Shown here: piece after piece, positions 32,251 through 42,315 of the stretch | Position numbering within the stretch: the stretch's first letter is position 1 | Layout of the letters: each line of letters starts with the position of its first letter | Assembly: GCA_037952775.1 (NCBI GenBank) | Contig: JBANAY010000004.1 | Location: 1,364,001-1,428,000 of the forward strand | Direction of reading: 5' to 3' | DNA length: 64,000 nucleotides | Origin: Clonostachys chloroleuca | Lineage: Eukaryota; Ascomycota; Sordariomycetes; Hypocreales; Bionectriaceae | The notes under the pieces: model-generated | Databases searched by the model: none | Seen by the model: the letters and a program-made list of their open reading frames with translations, nothing else | What the model was told of the DNA's origin: nothing | Position numbers and translations under genes: made by a program

Positions 32251-33747
32251 GGTAAGTGGTGTTCTTACAGGGCCATAGCTCAACATGTAAGCAAACCCTC
32301 TACAGGAGAACCATAGCAGATGGCTAAACTGAGGTTAGACACAACCTACCATGTCAGAACAGGGATGATGGGGACTTTCCAACTGGTAGAATTGATGGAG
32401 TAGTGAGACTTCAGACAAAGCACGGTACTCTTCTTGGAAATTTTACTATACATCCGGGATCAATGAGAGGACTTGACCGGGCTGAAGATTCCTAGCCGCA
32501 GTCTGAACTGAGGATGGCAAATTCAAGGTGTGGGGTTGGCAGAGTGAAAATGGATATTTGATAATCAAGTGCCGGTCGGCTTGAATTTCAATATAGCTGC
32601 AGAATATGGAAAGCTGGCGATAGCATCTTGGGAAAAAAGTAGGAGAGATTCTCATCGCATATCTGCTTAAGTCTCTTGGGCTAGTTTATACCGGTACCTG
32701 AGGAGGTGCCAGAGTTCGTCTGTCACTTACAGCTACGATGGATATCATAATTTTAGATAATCTAATGCCAGCGACGTACGGAGGAGCCCAAGGCGGCAAA
32801 GGCTCGGTCTTGGTAAAAGTAGCGTTACTTAGGAGCTGTTCCAGTACTACCACAACGTCCAAACCAAAGTCCCAACAGTGGCCCCTAGACGAGAAAGATT
32901 GCCGCGATCCCTGTCGGTTGTTGTGAGAGCACAGGTCAACATGGCGGAGATTAACTTTACAAAGAAGTCAATATTTGCTTTTAATTATGTGCACTAACGC
33001 TTCTTGCCACTCGTTACTATTATTTCGTTTTCATCACGGGATGTGGGAGACGGCTATGGGCCAATGGAGGACGAGCACACAAATAACCCAGTTGAAGTCT
33101 TCCTTCGCGTGATTCAGCCAGATTTGGCCGCAGACCTATCACAGCACGGTTGGCGGAAAGCCAAGGATCTGACACCCTAGACAACAATATTTCAAAAGGA
33201 CTTCTAGGCCACTCTAATTTCCTTCACTAGATAGGGACAGGTGGAGCTTATTCTGACGCCAAGATTCAACTATCCTAGGATTATGAGTTTATATTTACCT
33301 ATATTAATTGAAATGTAATCATGACCGTTTTGAGACGTGGAGATCACACGTTTAGTACTTGTATGGGTATCTGCCTTCTCAAATGGATAGCGTAGCCGGA
33401 GTCCAGTTGGTCTAGGTTGAGGGCACTCCATGTTGGGCCACCTTTACCCTTGAAGTGGACTTGGATCTTAAAGCATGATGCACTGCCACTTGAGGGAATA
33501 AATCTCCTTTTGAAGTGGGGAGGACTGGAAGTCCTTTTATAACATAAAGAAGAAACAAGGGAAAGCAGAAGGAGGTCGGGGGGTGGAGGATGGCAAGGTC
33601 CATCGGTTGGATCTTCCGTCCTCGAACCGACTTCAGCTCCTACCTTGGCCCAATCACACACCATGCATTCTCCGCCGCCCGAAAAGTTCCTCTGACTTTT
33701 AGTCATACGTTGGGGAGTTGTCGCATTGGCATGCTTGGCTCGGGTGC

Positions 33748-33780
33748 GTGCAGCAAACAAAAATAGTTTGTTTGCTGCAC
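33748..33780. repeat. Perfect 14-bp hairpin in the GT90 upstream region
   Basis: GTGCAGCAAACAAA (33748-33761) is followed by the loop AATAG and then its exact reverse complement, ending at 33780. It lies about 115 bases before the GT90 start codon, so it is in the promoter or the 5' leader, where it could fold in RNA. Confidence 0.7.
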
Positions 33781-33895
33781 AGCCCCCCAGAGAGTTTCAA
33801 TATGAATTTCATCTTTTGAGGTGCCCTACAAATCTTTATTCGGTACATTTTGCCGTTTATACTACCATGTCGACGTTGAAATCTCATGAATCCCT

Positions 33896-35764
33896 ATGTT
33901 TAAGTTTTGGAATCAGAGCCAACGGCTCAAACTCCCGCTGATTTCGATCAGCCAAGTCGCCAAACTGATCGGCTATCTTCGTTCCCCGCCGCTATTCGTT
34001 TTGAAATGCGTTGGCGTACTGTTTATCCTTCTCTTTCTTGGTGCTAATGTTGCCCTCTGGCACGACACTCAGTATTGGAATGTGCCTTCCATACATCATC
34101 CTGCTGGAGCACCGACGCACAACCATCCCATCCGGAAACTGATGCTCGATGCACGAAAACGCCATGAAGAAACCCTCCTCAAGCGAAGCACAGATCTCAA
34201 CACTGCTGCTAGAAGATACCGAGAGAGACGAGGGCGACACCCGCCACCGGGCTTCGACCGCTGGTTCCAAGCAGCGATGGAGACAGATGCCATTCACGTC
34301 GAGGACTACTTCGATAGAATATACAAAGACCTGGCACCTTACTGGGCGCTTGAACCCGAGGTACTCAAGCGAAGGGCCAGCAGTTGGCATTTCGTGGTTA
34401 GAGTACGTGGGGGAACTGCCACCATGCAAGGCGATGTTGAAGGCCGTGTAATATGGCTGGAACTATGGAATGCCCTAGTGGAAGAGTTTGCCGAACACTT
34501 ACCAGACGTCGACATGCCCATCAACTACATGGATGAATCTCGGATCCTCGTACCTTTTGATAACATCACGACGTTGATAGACAAGGAAAAAAAGGAACGA
34601 AAGATGGTTGATGTCAAGGAGGTGACGACGGAATTCAAGGGCCTTAAAGAGATTGACGAGTCGAGCTCCGAAACGTACGAACCCGAGTGGCATGGCCCTG
34701 ACGAACAGTACTGGGACGTGGCCGTCAAAACCTGCGGCCCGAATACGCCTGCATACGGAGTGAAGCAGGTCGCCGATTTGTCTCAACCGAGCGAGTTTCC
34801 ACAAAACTACAGACCGAGCTATGCATACAAAGGATTCATACAGAACTGGACGGCTGCTATAGATCCGTGTCTTCAGCCACACATGAGACAGCTACATGGC
34901 AGTCTCATCGAGCCCGTTTCTATTCGCTCTACCGAAGAGCTCATCCCCTTGTTTGGTGGATCGAAACTCCCGATGAATAATGAGATCCTCATCCCCGGGG
35001 CAATGTACCTGACAGATAGAGAGTTCTACTCTGGTGGAGATAGTCATGGGCCGACATGGGTGCGAAAGAAAACTCAACTTGTATGGCGTGGGATGGGGTC
35101 TGGCGGCCGCGCCAAGCCGCATTCCTGGCACCACTTTCAACGACATCGCCTCATCGATATGCTGAACAGCACCTCCGTGTCCCGTGCAGAGGCTGAAGGT
35201 AGAGCGATGACGTTTGAACTCCCATCACACGAAATATATCCCGACTACCGAATCAAGGACGGCCAGCTGGGCGAGTGGCTCAAAACGTTTGCTAACGCGG
35301 GCTTCGGTCTCCTCTGCCCATACGATGAGTGCGAATGGTTGGGCACGTACTTCAAGGTGGTTAAATCAATGCCCATGAAGAAGCAGTACCAATACAAGTT
35401 TCTCCCGGATGTGGATGGCAACTCATTTAGCGCACGGTTTCGCGGCTTCCTCCGATCTACCAGTGTACCCCTGAAAGCTTCCATATATACCGAATGGCAC
35501 GACGACCGCCTTGTTCCTTGGCTACATTTCATCCCACTTGACAATACATTACAAGATCTGTTTCCCGCCCTCGACTTCTTTGCCGACGGTGACGGGCCTG
35601 GGGACATGGCTGCCCGGTTCATTGCTGAGAGCGGGAAGGACTGGGCTGAGACAGCTCTACGACGGGAGGATATGCGCTTGTACGTGTGGCGCTTATTGCT
35701 TGAGTGGGCTAGAGTATGCGATGAGAATCGTCACACCTTGGGTTTTGTTGGTGATATAGAATAA
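33896..35764 (+). CDS. GT90 (CAP10-like) glycosyltransferase, type II membrane protein
   Basis: A single intact frame of 622 aa from ATG 33896. One membrane helix at residues about 34-54, after a short basic N-terminus, gives type II Golgi topology. The lumenal part carries the GT90/CAP10 block: LVWRGMGSGGRAKPHSWHHFQRHRLIDML, abbreviated here by its WRG, GGR and HFQRHR positions, then YKFLPDVDGNSFSARFRGFL, STSVPLKASIYTEWHDDRL and PWLHFIPLDNTLQDL. Fungal members of this family are linked to xylosylation of capsule or cell-wall polysaccharides, mainly from Cryptococcus Cap10 work. The donor and acceptor of this protein are not known. The flanks on both sides are gene-poor. Confidence 0.88.
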   Translation: MFKFWNQSQRLKLPLISISQVAKLIGYLRSPPLFVLKCVGVLFILLFLGANVALWHDTQYWNVPSIHHPAGAPTHNHPIRKLMLDARKRHEETLLKRSTDLNTAARRYRERRGRHPPPGFDRWFQAAMETDAIHVEDYFDRIYKDLAPYWALEPEVLKRRASSWHFVVRVRGGTATMQGDVEGRVIWLELWNALVEEFAEHLPDVDMPINYMDESRILVPFDNITTLIDKEKKERKMVDVKEVTTEFKGLKEIDESSSETYEPEWHGPDEQYWDVAVKTCGPNTPAYGVKQVADLSQPSEFPQNYRPSYAYKGFIQNWTAAIDPCLQPHMRQLHGSLIEPVSIRSTEELIPLFGGSKLPMNNEILIPGAMYLTDREFYSGGDSHGPTWVRKKTQLVWRGMGSGGRAKPHSWHHFQRHRLIDMLNSTSVSRAEAEGRAMTFELPSHEIYPDYRIKDGQLGEWLKTFANAGFGLLCPYDECEWLGTYFKVVKSMPMKKQYQYKFLPDVDGNSFSARFRGFLRSTSVPLKASIYTEWHDDRLVPWLHFIPLDNTLQDLFPALDFFADGDGPGDMAARFIAESGKDWAETALRREDMRLYVWRLLLEWARVCDENRHTLGFVGDIE

Positions 35765-38031
35765 TAGGGTCTCGTTGGCGAGCTATATACAAAGGTGCTT
35801 TGCGCGTTCTTTTGCTTGTGATTTACATCCTATTTGGGGCAGCAGCTACTGCGGCCTGGGCAAAGCTGTTTATTCTAGGAGTCTTGCTAAATAAAGGTGT
35901 GATTAGCTGCAATAATTAATAACACAAACTTGTTGATACATACCTGGTCTCCGAGCACTTTCTATCAGGGAATGAACTATTATCAACGATCGAATTCGAG
36001 GTTTGGAAAGTAGAACAACAATGATGGACCTTTTCATCAAGAATTAAGAAGATTTCAAGAGTGTTCCCCTAATTGGTATCATGAATCGGGTTGGAAACTA
36101 ATCTCAAATCTGTTACCAACAAATACATCTGGTACTTTGACTCTGGAAATGGCGAGGGATATTCCAACTACATAGGTAGCGGAAGAAGGCGTGCAACTTG
36201 CAATACTATCGTTGCATATTCCCTACTCCAAAAGCTTCCACTAATGCTCCTCAGATCTACAAGGAGAATAAAATGAGAAATCACCTCATTTTCCTTACAC
36301 GTTGAGCATTCTGAGCTGATTGGGAGGCACACATCCCATCTTATGGGTGAACCACTGTCCTCGTTGGCAGGCTTGCGAGGATGACACGGTACTTGTCTTC
36401 ATGGGTGCTCTCTCTTGTGCGATGGTTCTTGAAGAAACGATCTCCTAGACCTGTTTCAAACAGATTGCGAACCGTGGTGACTGTTTGGCGAAGCTCGGTT
36501 TTGTATTGGTTAGATCTGTAGAATCGAGAAGCCTAAGGACACACCAACATCTCTATGCGGTGGACCATCTCGCTCAGCTGCACGGGTCTCTCATAGAAGG
36601 TTTGACCAAGATCTTTGGTTATATCGAAGTCTTGTTCGCCCAATAGAAAGCCACTGACTAGGGCATCGAAACGAAGGTTGGTAATCGACATACAGTATTC
36701 CCAACGGCCCATGGCAGCAGAAAAGAGCCCAATTTCCAAGATATGAGAAATCTGGTCGTTAGTGTAGATTCTTTTTAGCGAAAGGAACAGTCAAAGCTGG
36801 TGCGAATAAGAGAAATGAAGGTAGGAGATGGAAGAGAGAAATCAGCCAGGTGAAATGCCAGGCAGGTATGCACCTTGTACCTCTCCTCTCGCTCCTAGCT
36901 GCACGCAACTGTCAAAAGATACGTGTCGCGTCACGCGTCACGGCACAGTGGGCAGCACTACCTGGCGAACACAAATGAGCTGTTCGAGTACAGCTTTTGG
37001 CGCTTACCTGCCATTCAATCTGCCATGCTTTCTCTCAACAATTTCTCTCCAACGAAATTCAACGGCTTGACTTCATTATACATCAACATAAAATATTGAT
37101 GGTTATCGTACAGACAATATATATCATTTTAAAATTTAGATCAAATAACCCGGGATTCCCATTGATGACACGATCTGCTACACTAGATGCTCAGAGTTTT
37201 CAAGAGATTGCGATACCAGTCACCTTATTGTGAAACCCTGACTCACTTACTGGATAGTCAGTCCATAGGAGCGTACATTACAGTGGCCTTTGCTTTCAGC
37301 TTTCAATACCATATAGAACGAAGACTTACTAAGGAAAGGGTTTAGCCGTGATGCACCGCGCCTCATGCTCCTAGGTAGGCATCAAACTGCAGAGAAATTT
37401 GATAACTGGTCATACTTTTCTAGAATGAATCGGACGGATAAATAAGAGAGTTGAATCTGCATCAATTGTGTTGTAAACTACTGTATATAACAAAGATAAG
37501 CGAATTGATATTGACCAGGCCTTTCAGGTTCTGTCGAGGAGAGTTTACAGATTCCTCCTTCAATACACATTAAAAATCAACACGAGGGAGCTTGGATATC
37601 CAATTGAACCAAAAATAACACTGCCTGCCGTGCTAGCTTTCATTTTGGGGCGGCACTTAGATGTATTATTGGCTCTACACGGGTTCCGTCGAATCTTTCG
37701 GCACATGTCGGCGTCAGCTTTCCCCAAAGTCCCTAAATCCCAGGAGTGGCAATTCTATTATGGCAAGGCTGCTGACAACAGCGAGACAAAAATAGTGATT
37801 GATAGGCTAGGAGAATCTTGGAAGGAATCGGCCAGACGTCAACATGCAGCCGATCACTTCCTAGCTCTGCTAGATTCCCTTCTCTTTGGTCAGATTTGGC
37901 TCGCCCCATCTTTCTTAATCTCGGGCAATTCAGCCCTTCTTTCGCACGTACCAAGTCCTACAAAGCGTCAGTTTCGGCCATTTGGCTTCATCATTCTAGA
38001 TATCTTCGTCTACATTGCCTCCAGATACAAG
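35765..38031. other. Intergenic, contains an unidentified relic
   Basis: Apart from the broken minus-strand frame at 36341-36739, no gene is supported. The end of this stretch is the promoter of the Zn2Cys6 regulator. An open frame from 37630 runs through into that gene's first exon but begins at a non-ATG codon and shows no family features. Confidence 0.4.
36341..36739 (-). pseudogene. Unidentified gene relic with in-frame stop
   Basis: One minus-strand frame is open for about 67 codons (GRWEYCMSITNLRFDAL, DITKDLGQTFYERPVQL), meets TAG at 36533-36535, and continues in the same frame for 63 codons (ASRFYRSNQYKTELRQTV, LFETGLGDRFFKNHRT) to TAA at 36341. Both halves look protein-like, which suggests a single interrupted gene or exon. 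I do not recognise the family. A 12- or 29-base intron over the stop is too short to be credible. Confidence 0.35.
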
Positions 38032-39765
38032 ATGCCCGGCGTACCGAGATCTAAAGGGTGCCAGACGTGTAAACGTCGCAAGATTAAGGTGAGTGAAGCT
38101 GAGTAACCGGTGTATGGGATCGCCAATCGCGCGCACCTTAGTTCATTCCGGTCGCTGACGTAGCTTGTTCACGTTGATCAACTCATCGCGCAAATCATGC
38201 TGACAGCTTTCAGTGCGATGAAACGTGGCCTACATGTATCCAGTGTAGGCACATCAATGCCGATTGCCCAGGGCCAACGTCGCTCGTCAAGTTCATCAAT
38301 AATGGCTCCCACAGGGACGGTCAATCACCTCCAAGCGATGGACGCCGCTCAGCATCCAAGTCGCCGCCTCGCCAGACCCAAGGCTCAAGCTCCTCGACGC
38401 TCCAGCTGCGGAGGGTCTACTATCCCAATGTTGATGACAGGAGCGCTGAATACGGCCTTCTCCAACTCACTCCTCCTCGCGCGAATCCCACAACCCTTGC
38501 CGAGCGTGTGGCTACCCGTCTCGTCGGCAACTTGGACAAGGGCGCGAACGGCATCACCAGCCTCCAGATGAGCTATCTGCCGCAGCTACCCAGTCGCCTC
38601 GCCGATAGCCCCTGCCTGCGTGACTCTGTAGACCTCTTCTGCGCGGCCTGGGCCGACTTCCGCCGTCGCCAGCCGCAGGGTGAATTGATGGCGATGCCGC
38701 AATACGGAAAAGTGCTCCGTAGTCTAAGGCGTACCCTGATGAGCGAGCAAGCCTTGAAAGTAGAGACGCTGGCTGCAATGGTCCTTCTGGAACGTACTTG
38801 CAAACTATTTGACCGTGGAAAGTTCTCCAGTATTCACCATCAAGGAATCTTGCAGATGATGGAGAGGAAGGGCCCTCCTGATCTGAATGATGACTTGGAT
38901 ATCACAGTCACAAATGAGGTTCATGGGCTTATGGTAAGTATTGATTATCATACTGCATTCCGATACAGATCGAACACACCTAACAGGAATTTCTTAACAG
39001 ATTAGTGGGTACAGCGTGGAATCTTGCGCCAGCTTTATAGAGAAGTCTGAGTGGAAAGAAGTGATGGCAAACTGCGCGTTCAAGCATCCAAAAATATCCA
39101 ACCTTGAGCCTGTCACGTCCGTGGATTTAATGATCATCTACGACTTCAGCAAAGATATATTTTCATGGCTGAATACGATGCACCAGATTCGGACGAACCC
39201 TCATGGCGATGAGAATGAGGCCGTTTCCATTATTTTCGAGCAGAAGCTACGAGATACGCTTACCAAAGTCCGCAAGCTCGCCGCAGAATCGATCGAATTG
39301 GCGATGAAGGAGGGAGCTGTGACTGAGAGGGATGATCCTGCTTCCATCGTTGGCAAGCGAATCGACTTCAAGAGCGCACTTATGTGTCAGGTGTTCATGT
39401 CTCTCCATTTGATCCAAATGACTGCTCTGCGCATGCTCTATGAAATGAGCGTCGTCTACAGCTCTCCAGACCCGGAGTTGTGGGATCAATTCCGGGAGGT
39501 TGCGGTCGAGAACTGGAAGGCGATGCCATACATCTTATCGCTAGAGTCAATCGTCGCCTCAAATACGATTGCAACAGTTTTCATCGGTTATGAGGCCGGG
39601 AATGAGGAAGAGAAGAGATATCTCCAGAACGTCATGCTGTCTGTGGATGAATATCTAGGGCGGTATCCAAAGGATAGAGAGAGACTGGACAGCGTTATTC
39701 TCGAAGCCGGAAAGCTGCTCACTGGGCTTAAACCTGTGTTGAAGGAATTGCCAAACAATAGATAG
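38032..39765 (+). CDS. Zn2Cys6 transcription factor, candidate cluster regulator
   Basis: Three exons (38032-38088, 38214-38933, 39001-39765) give 513 aa with consistent phases. The Zn2Cys6 domain begins at residue 10 (C10, C13, C20, C27, C30, C37; CQTCKRRKIK then CDETWPTCIQC). An intron sits between the third cysteine's codon and the preceding lysine, a common position in this family. A serine/proline-rich linker of about 60 residues follows, then a long helical region (FCAAWADFRRRQ, LMSEQALKVETLAAMVLLERT) resembling the DUF3468/fungal-specific TF domain. It opens the stretch of intact metabolic genes that includes the isocyanide synthase, in the same orientation as the MFS gene 568 bases downstream. 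A role as pathway regulator is an inference from position. Confidence 0.88.
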
Positions 39766-40332
39766 GGGATCCTGACTCTCGTAGGAGAGAAAATGCACGT
39801 TTTAAGGTGGAAGACATGAACAACATTGAAGTTCCGTGGCTGTTCCTGAGAGGACTACAAGTGCCCTCCTGTCCGAAAATACCTAGGACACCCTCACTCC
39901 AGCAGATATATCTACGCTCCTGATGCGCTCCGATGGTTCTGAATCCAGTGAGCAGCCCGTGATCGACATCAGCTGAATGGGCTAAGCATGCAGGTTGCAG
40001 TCCTGCGACTAGCAAGAGCCAATGAATTGCGCTGATGGCTTCTATGGCTGCACAGCTGATTCTCAAAGTATCATGTTACTGACTTGTCACATTGCCTACT
40101 GCACATTACCACTCCGCCGCTCACCGATTCCCTCATCGAGATATACACCGCTATGGAATGGTGCGGGGTGCTATTTCCAAGCTTGGCCACTTGCATTGCG
40201 CCCGATTAGACATTTGCGTGTGAAAGAAGCAGTATTTCAGCTCTTGAAAAAAAGACTCATACTTTATAACGTGGGCTTGTCGCATCTTAATTTCTGTCAC
40301 CTATCCCAGTGGTTTCACACGATCCGCACACT

Positions 40333-41970
40333 ATGGGTGCCTCAAAGCTCAGCCAGAATGATACTAAACAAGACGCGTTCGTGTCTGAGGAGCCAGACCA
40401 AACAAGAGTAAACGGGACTGCTTTGCCTCCAAATGACTCCCAAGAGGACAATATCATTGCTGCCAAGTTAGCAGCGGAAAGAGAAAAGGATATGGGAGTT
40501 TGGCAGGCCATCAGAGCTTATCCCAAAGCTGTCTGCTTTTCCATGATTCTCTCCATGAGCCTCATCATGGAAAGCTACGATCTCACTTTGACGAGAAATT
40601 TCTTCGGTCTGCCTCAATTTCGGAAGCGCTTCGGTCACCCCCTTGACAACGGAGACTACCAGCTAACCCCAAGCTGGATGTCCGGCCTCCAGAATGGCAC
40701 CCAAGTCGGGCAGATACTCGGTTTGATGCTGGCGGGTATTCTCACCGAACGATACGGTTACAAGAAAACTATCATTGGATGTATGCTATTTTTGACATGT
40801 TTCATCTTCCTCTTCTTCTTCGCCACGCGTATTGAGATGCTCTTCGCAGCAAGCATTCTCTGCGGCCTGCCCTGGGGTGCTTTCCAGACCCTCACAACGA
40901 CATATGCAGCGGATGTCACTCCCCTTGCTCTACGGCCAATTCTCACTACCTTTGTGAATATGTGCTGGACAATTGGCTACCTCATCAGCGGGGGCGTGTT
41001 GCGTGGACTTTTGGGTCGAAAGGATGATTGGGCGTGGCGAATCCCCTACGCCATCCAATGGGTCTTTCTCCCTCCCCTGATCACCGCGGTTTTATTTACG
41101 CCAGAAAGTCCGATCTGGTTGGTCCGAAAGGGCAGACTTGATGACGCACGAAAGTCCCAGAGGCGTCTTACATCGGCCAGTACATGGCCAGAAGAGGAGA
41201 TTGAGCGGAAAGTGGCATTGATCGAATACGAAAATAGGATGGAGAAGAAGCTTACAGAGGGTGTCTCGTATCTTGACTGCTTCAAAGGAACCAATCTCAA
41301 GCGCACCGAGATAACTTGCTGCGCGTGGCTCGCACAGATAGCCTGCGGAGCCAGCTTCGCCAGCAACGGCACATATTTCCTACAACAGGTCGGGCTCGAC
41401 CCTGCCCAATCGTTTAATTTCAGCTTGGGAACAAGCGGCCTAGCCTTACTGGGAACTCTTCTGGCTTGGTTCATACTTACCCGGGTGGGCCGACGAAGGC
41501 TCTATCTCTGCGGTCTGGCCTCTTTGTTCCTAATCCTCCTGACTATTGGTTTCATGGGAATCCCTGCGCCGATACCTGGCGTAGCCTGGGCATCAGGGGT
41601 CTTGTTGATGATATTCGTAGCTATCTACGACCTCACCATTGGCCCAATCGGGTACTGCCTGGTGTCAGAAATCCCGTCTTCTCGCTTGCGGATCAAGACG
41701 GTCATCCTAGCTCGGAATACGTACAACATCGCTAGCATCTGTGCTAACTTCCTCAACCCGCCGATACTTAACCCTACTGCCTGGAATCTTCGAGGAAAGG
41801 GGGGTTTCATATGGGCTAGCTTTTGCCTTTTGATCCTTGTCTGGTCTTATTTTCGCTTGCCCGAAACAAGGGGGCTTACGCAAGCAGAAATAGACCTTTT
41901 GTTCGAGGAGCAAGTAAGCACGAAAGACTTTGGAGTAACGGAAGTCGAACCGTTCCGTTCAGTTGGATAA
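40333..41970 (+). CDS. MFS sugar-porter family transporter (alpha-glucoside permease-like)
   Basis: A single intact frame; the first true ATG is at 40333, giving 545 aa. Twelve membrane segments follow a 55-residue hydrophilic N-terminus. Sugar-porter marks are SYDLTLTRNFFGLPQF after segment 1, TERYGYKK in the 2-3 loop, PESPIWLVRKGRLDDARK after segment 6, and PETRGLTQAEIDLLF at the end. The closest known types are the fungal maltose/alpha-glucoside:H+ symporters (Mal/AGT-like). It lies between the cluster regulator and the isocyanide synthase, tail-to-tail with the latter (345 bases). It may import a substrate or export a glycosylated product, or may be an unrelated neighbour. Confidence 0.9.
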   Translation: MGASKLSQNDTKQDAFVSEEPDQTRVNGTALPPNDSQEDNIIAAKLAAEREKDMGVWQAIRAYPKAVCFSMILSMSLIMESYDLTLTRNFFGLPQFRKRFGHPLDNGDYQLTPSWMSGLQNGTQVGQILGLMLAGILTERYGYKKTIIGCMLFLTCFIFLFFFATRIEMLFAASILCGLPWGAFQTLTTTYAADVTPLALRPILTTFVNMCWTIGYLISGGVLRGLLGRKDDWAWRIPYAIQWVFLPPLITAVLFTPESPIWLVRKGRLDDARKSQRRLTSASTWPEEEIERKVALIEYENRMEKKLTEGVSYLDCFKGTNLKRTEITCCAWLAQIACGASFASNGTYFLQQVGLDPAQSFNFSLGTSGLALLGTLLAWFILTRVGRRRLYLCGLASLFLILLTIGFMGIPAPIPGVAWASGVLLMIFVAIYDLTIGPIGYCLVSEIPSSRLRIKTVILARNTYNIASICANFLNPPILNPTAWNLRGKGGFIWASFCLLILVWSYFRLPETRGLTQAEIDLLFEEQVSTKDFGVTEVEPFRSVG

Positions 41971-42315
41971 TTTAAGCAGTGCAATTTGCTAGGGGTGATC
42001 AATGAAGAATAATGCGAAGCTGAAAAAAGGATATCCCCAGGGGGCTGAGGTTAGTGATCGCATCTGTAAAACGGCCTAGTTTCTTCATGCAACAATGGAT
42101 ACTAAAGTTCAGTTATCATCGTCGATGGTGAATTCGAATCTATTAATAAAGGATTTCTAAGGGTAAAAATGCATTTCCAGTCCTTCCGTACACAGGCAGG
42201 TTCGCCTATGTTGCCAGAATTAAGATGCTTAATGTGTTTCCTAACAAGATTGACCCGCGGCCTATTTACATTCTAATTGATTGATTTAACTCCGCCCTAT
42301 CACATAACTAAGCGT

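Larger units (their letters stand above)
29157..33895. other. 4.7 kb gene-poor, decayed region
   Basis: Open frames are short, start mostly at non-ATG codons and are broken by stops on all frames. The only recognisable protein trace is the WD40 relic near 32.1 kb, plus a faint second trace near 32.5 kb (an EDGKFKVWGW-like stretch). A small cluster of inverted repeats lies at 31695-31803. The last part is the promoter of the GT90 gene, with a perfect hairpin. No tRNA or complete transposase gene was seen. Confidence 0.5.

Noticed and set aside
33344..33760. 138-codon minus-strand open frame before the GT90 gene
   Set aside because: Low-complexity proline and serine composition, no ATG-supported context, and it covers the GT90 upstream hairpin region.
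40309..40332. GTG start for the sugar-porter MFS
   Set aside because: An upstream GTG codon is not a credible fungal start; the first ATG in frame is at 40333.
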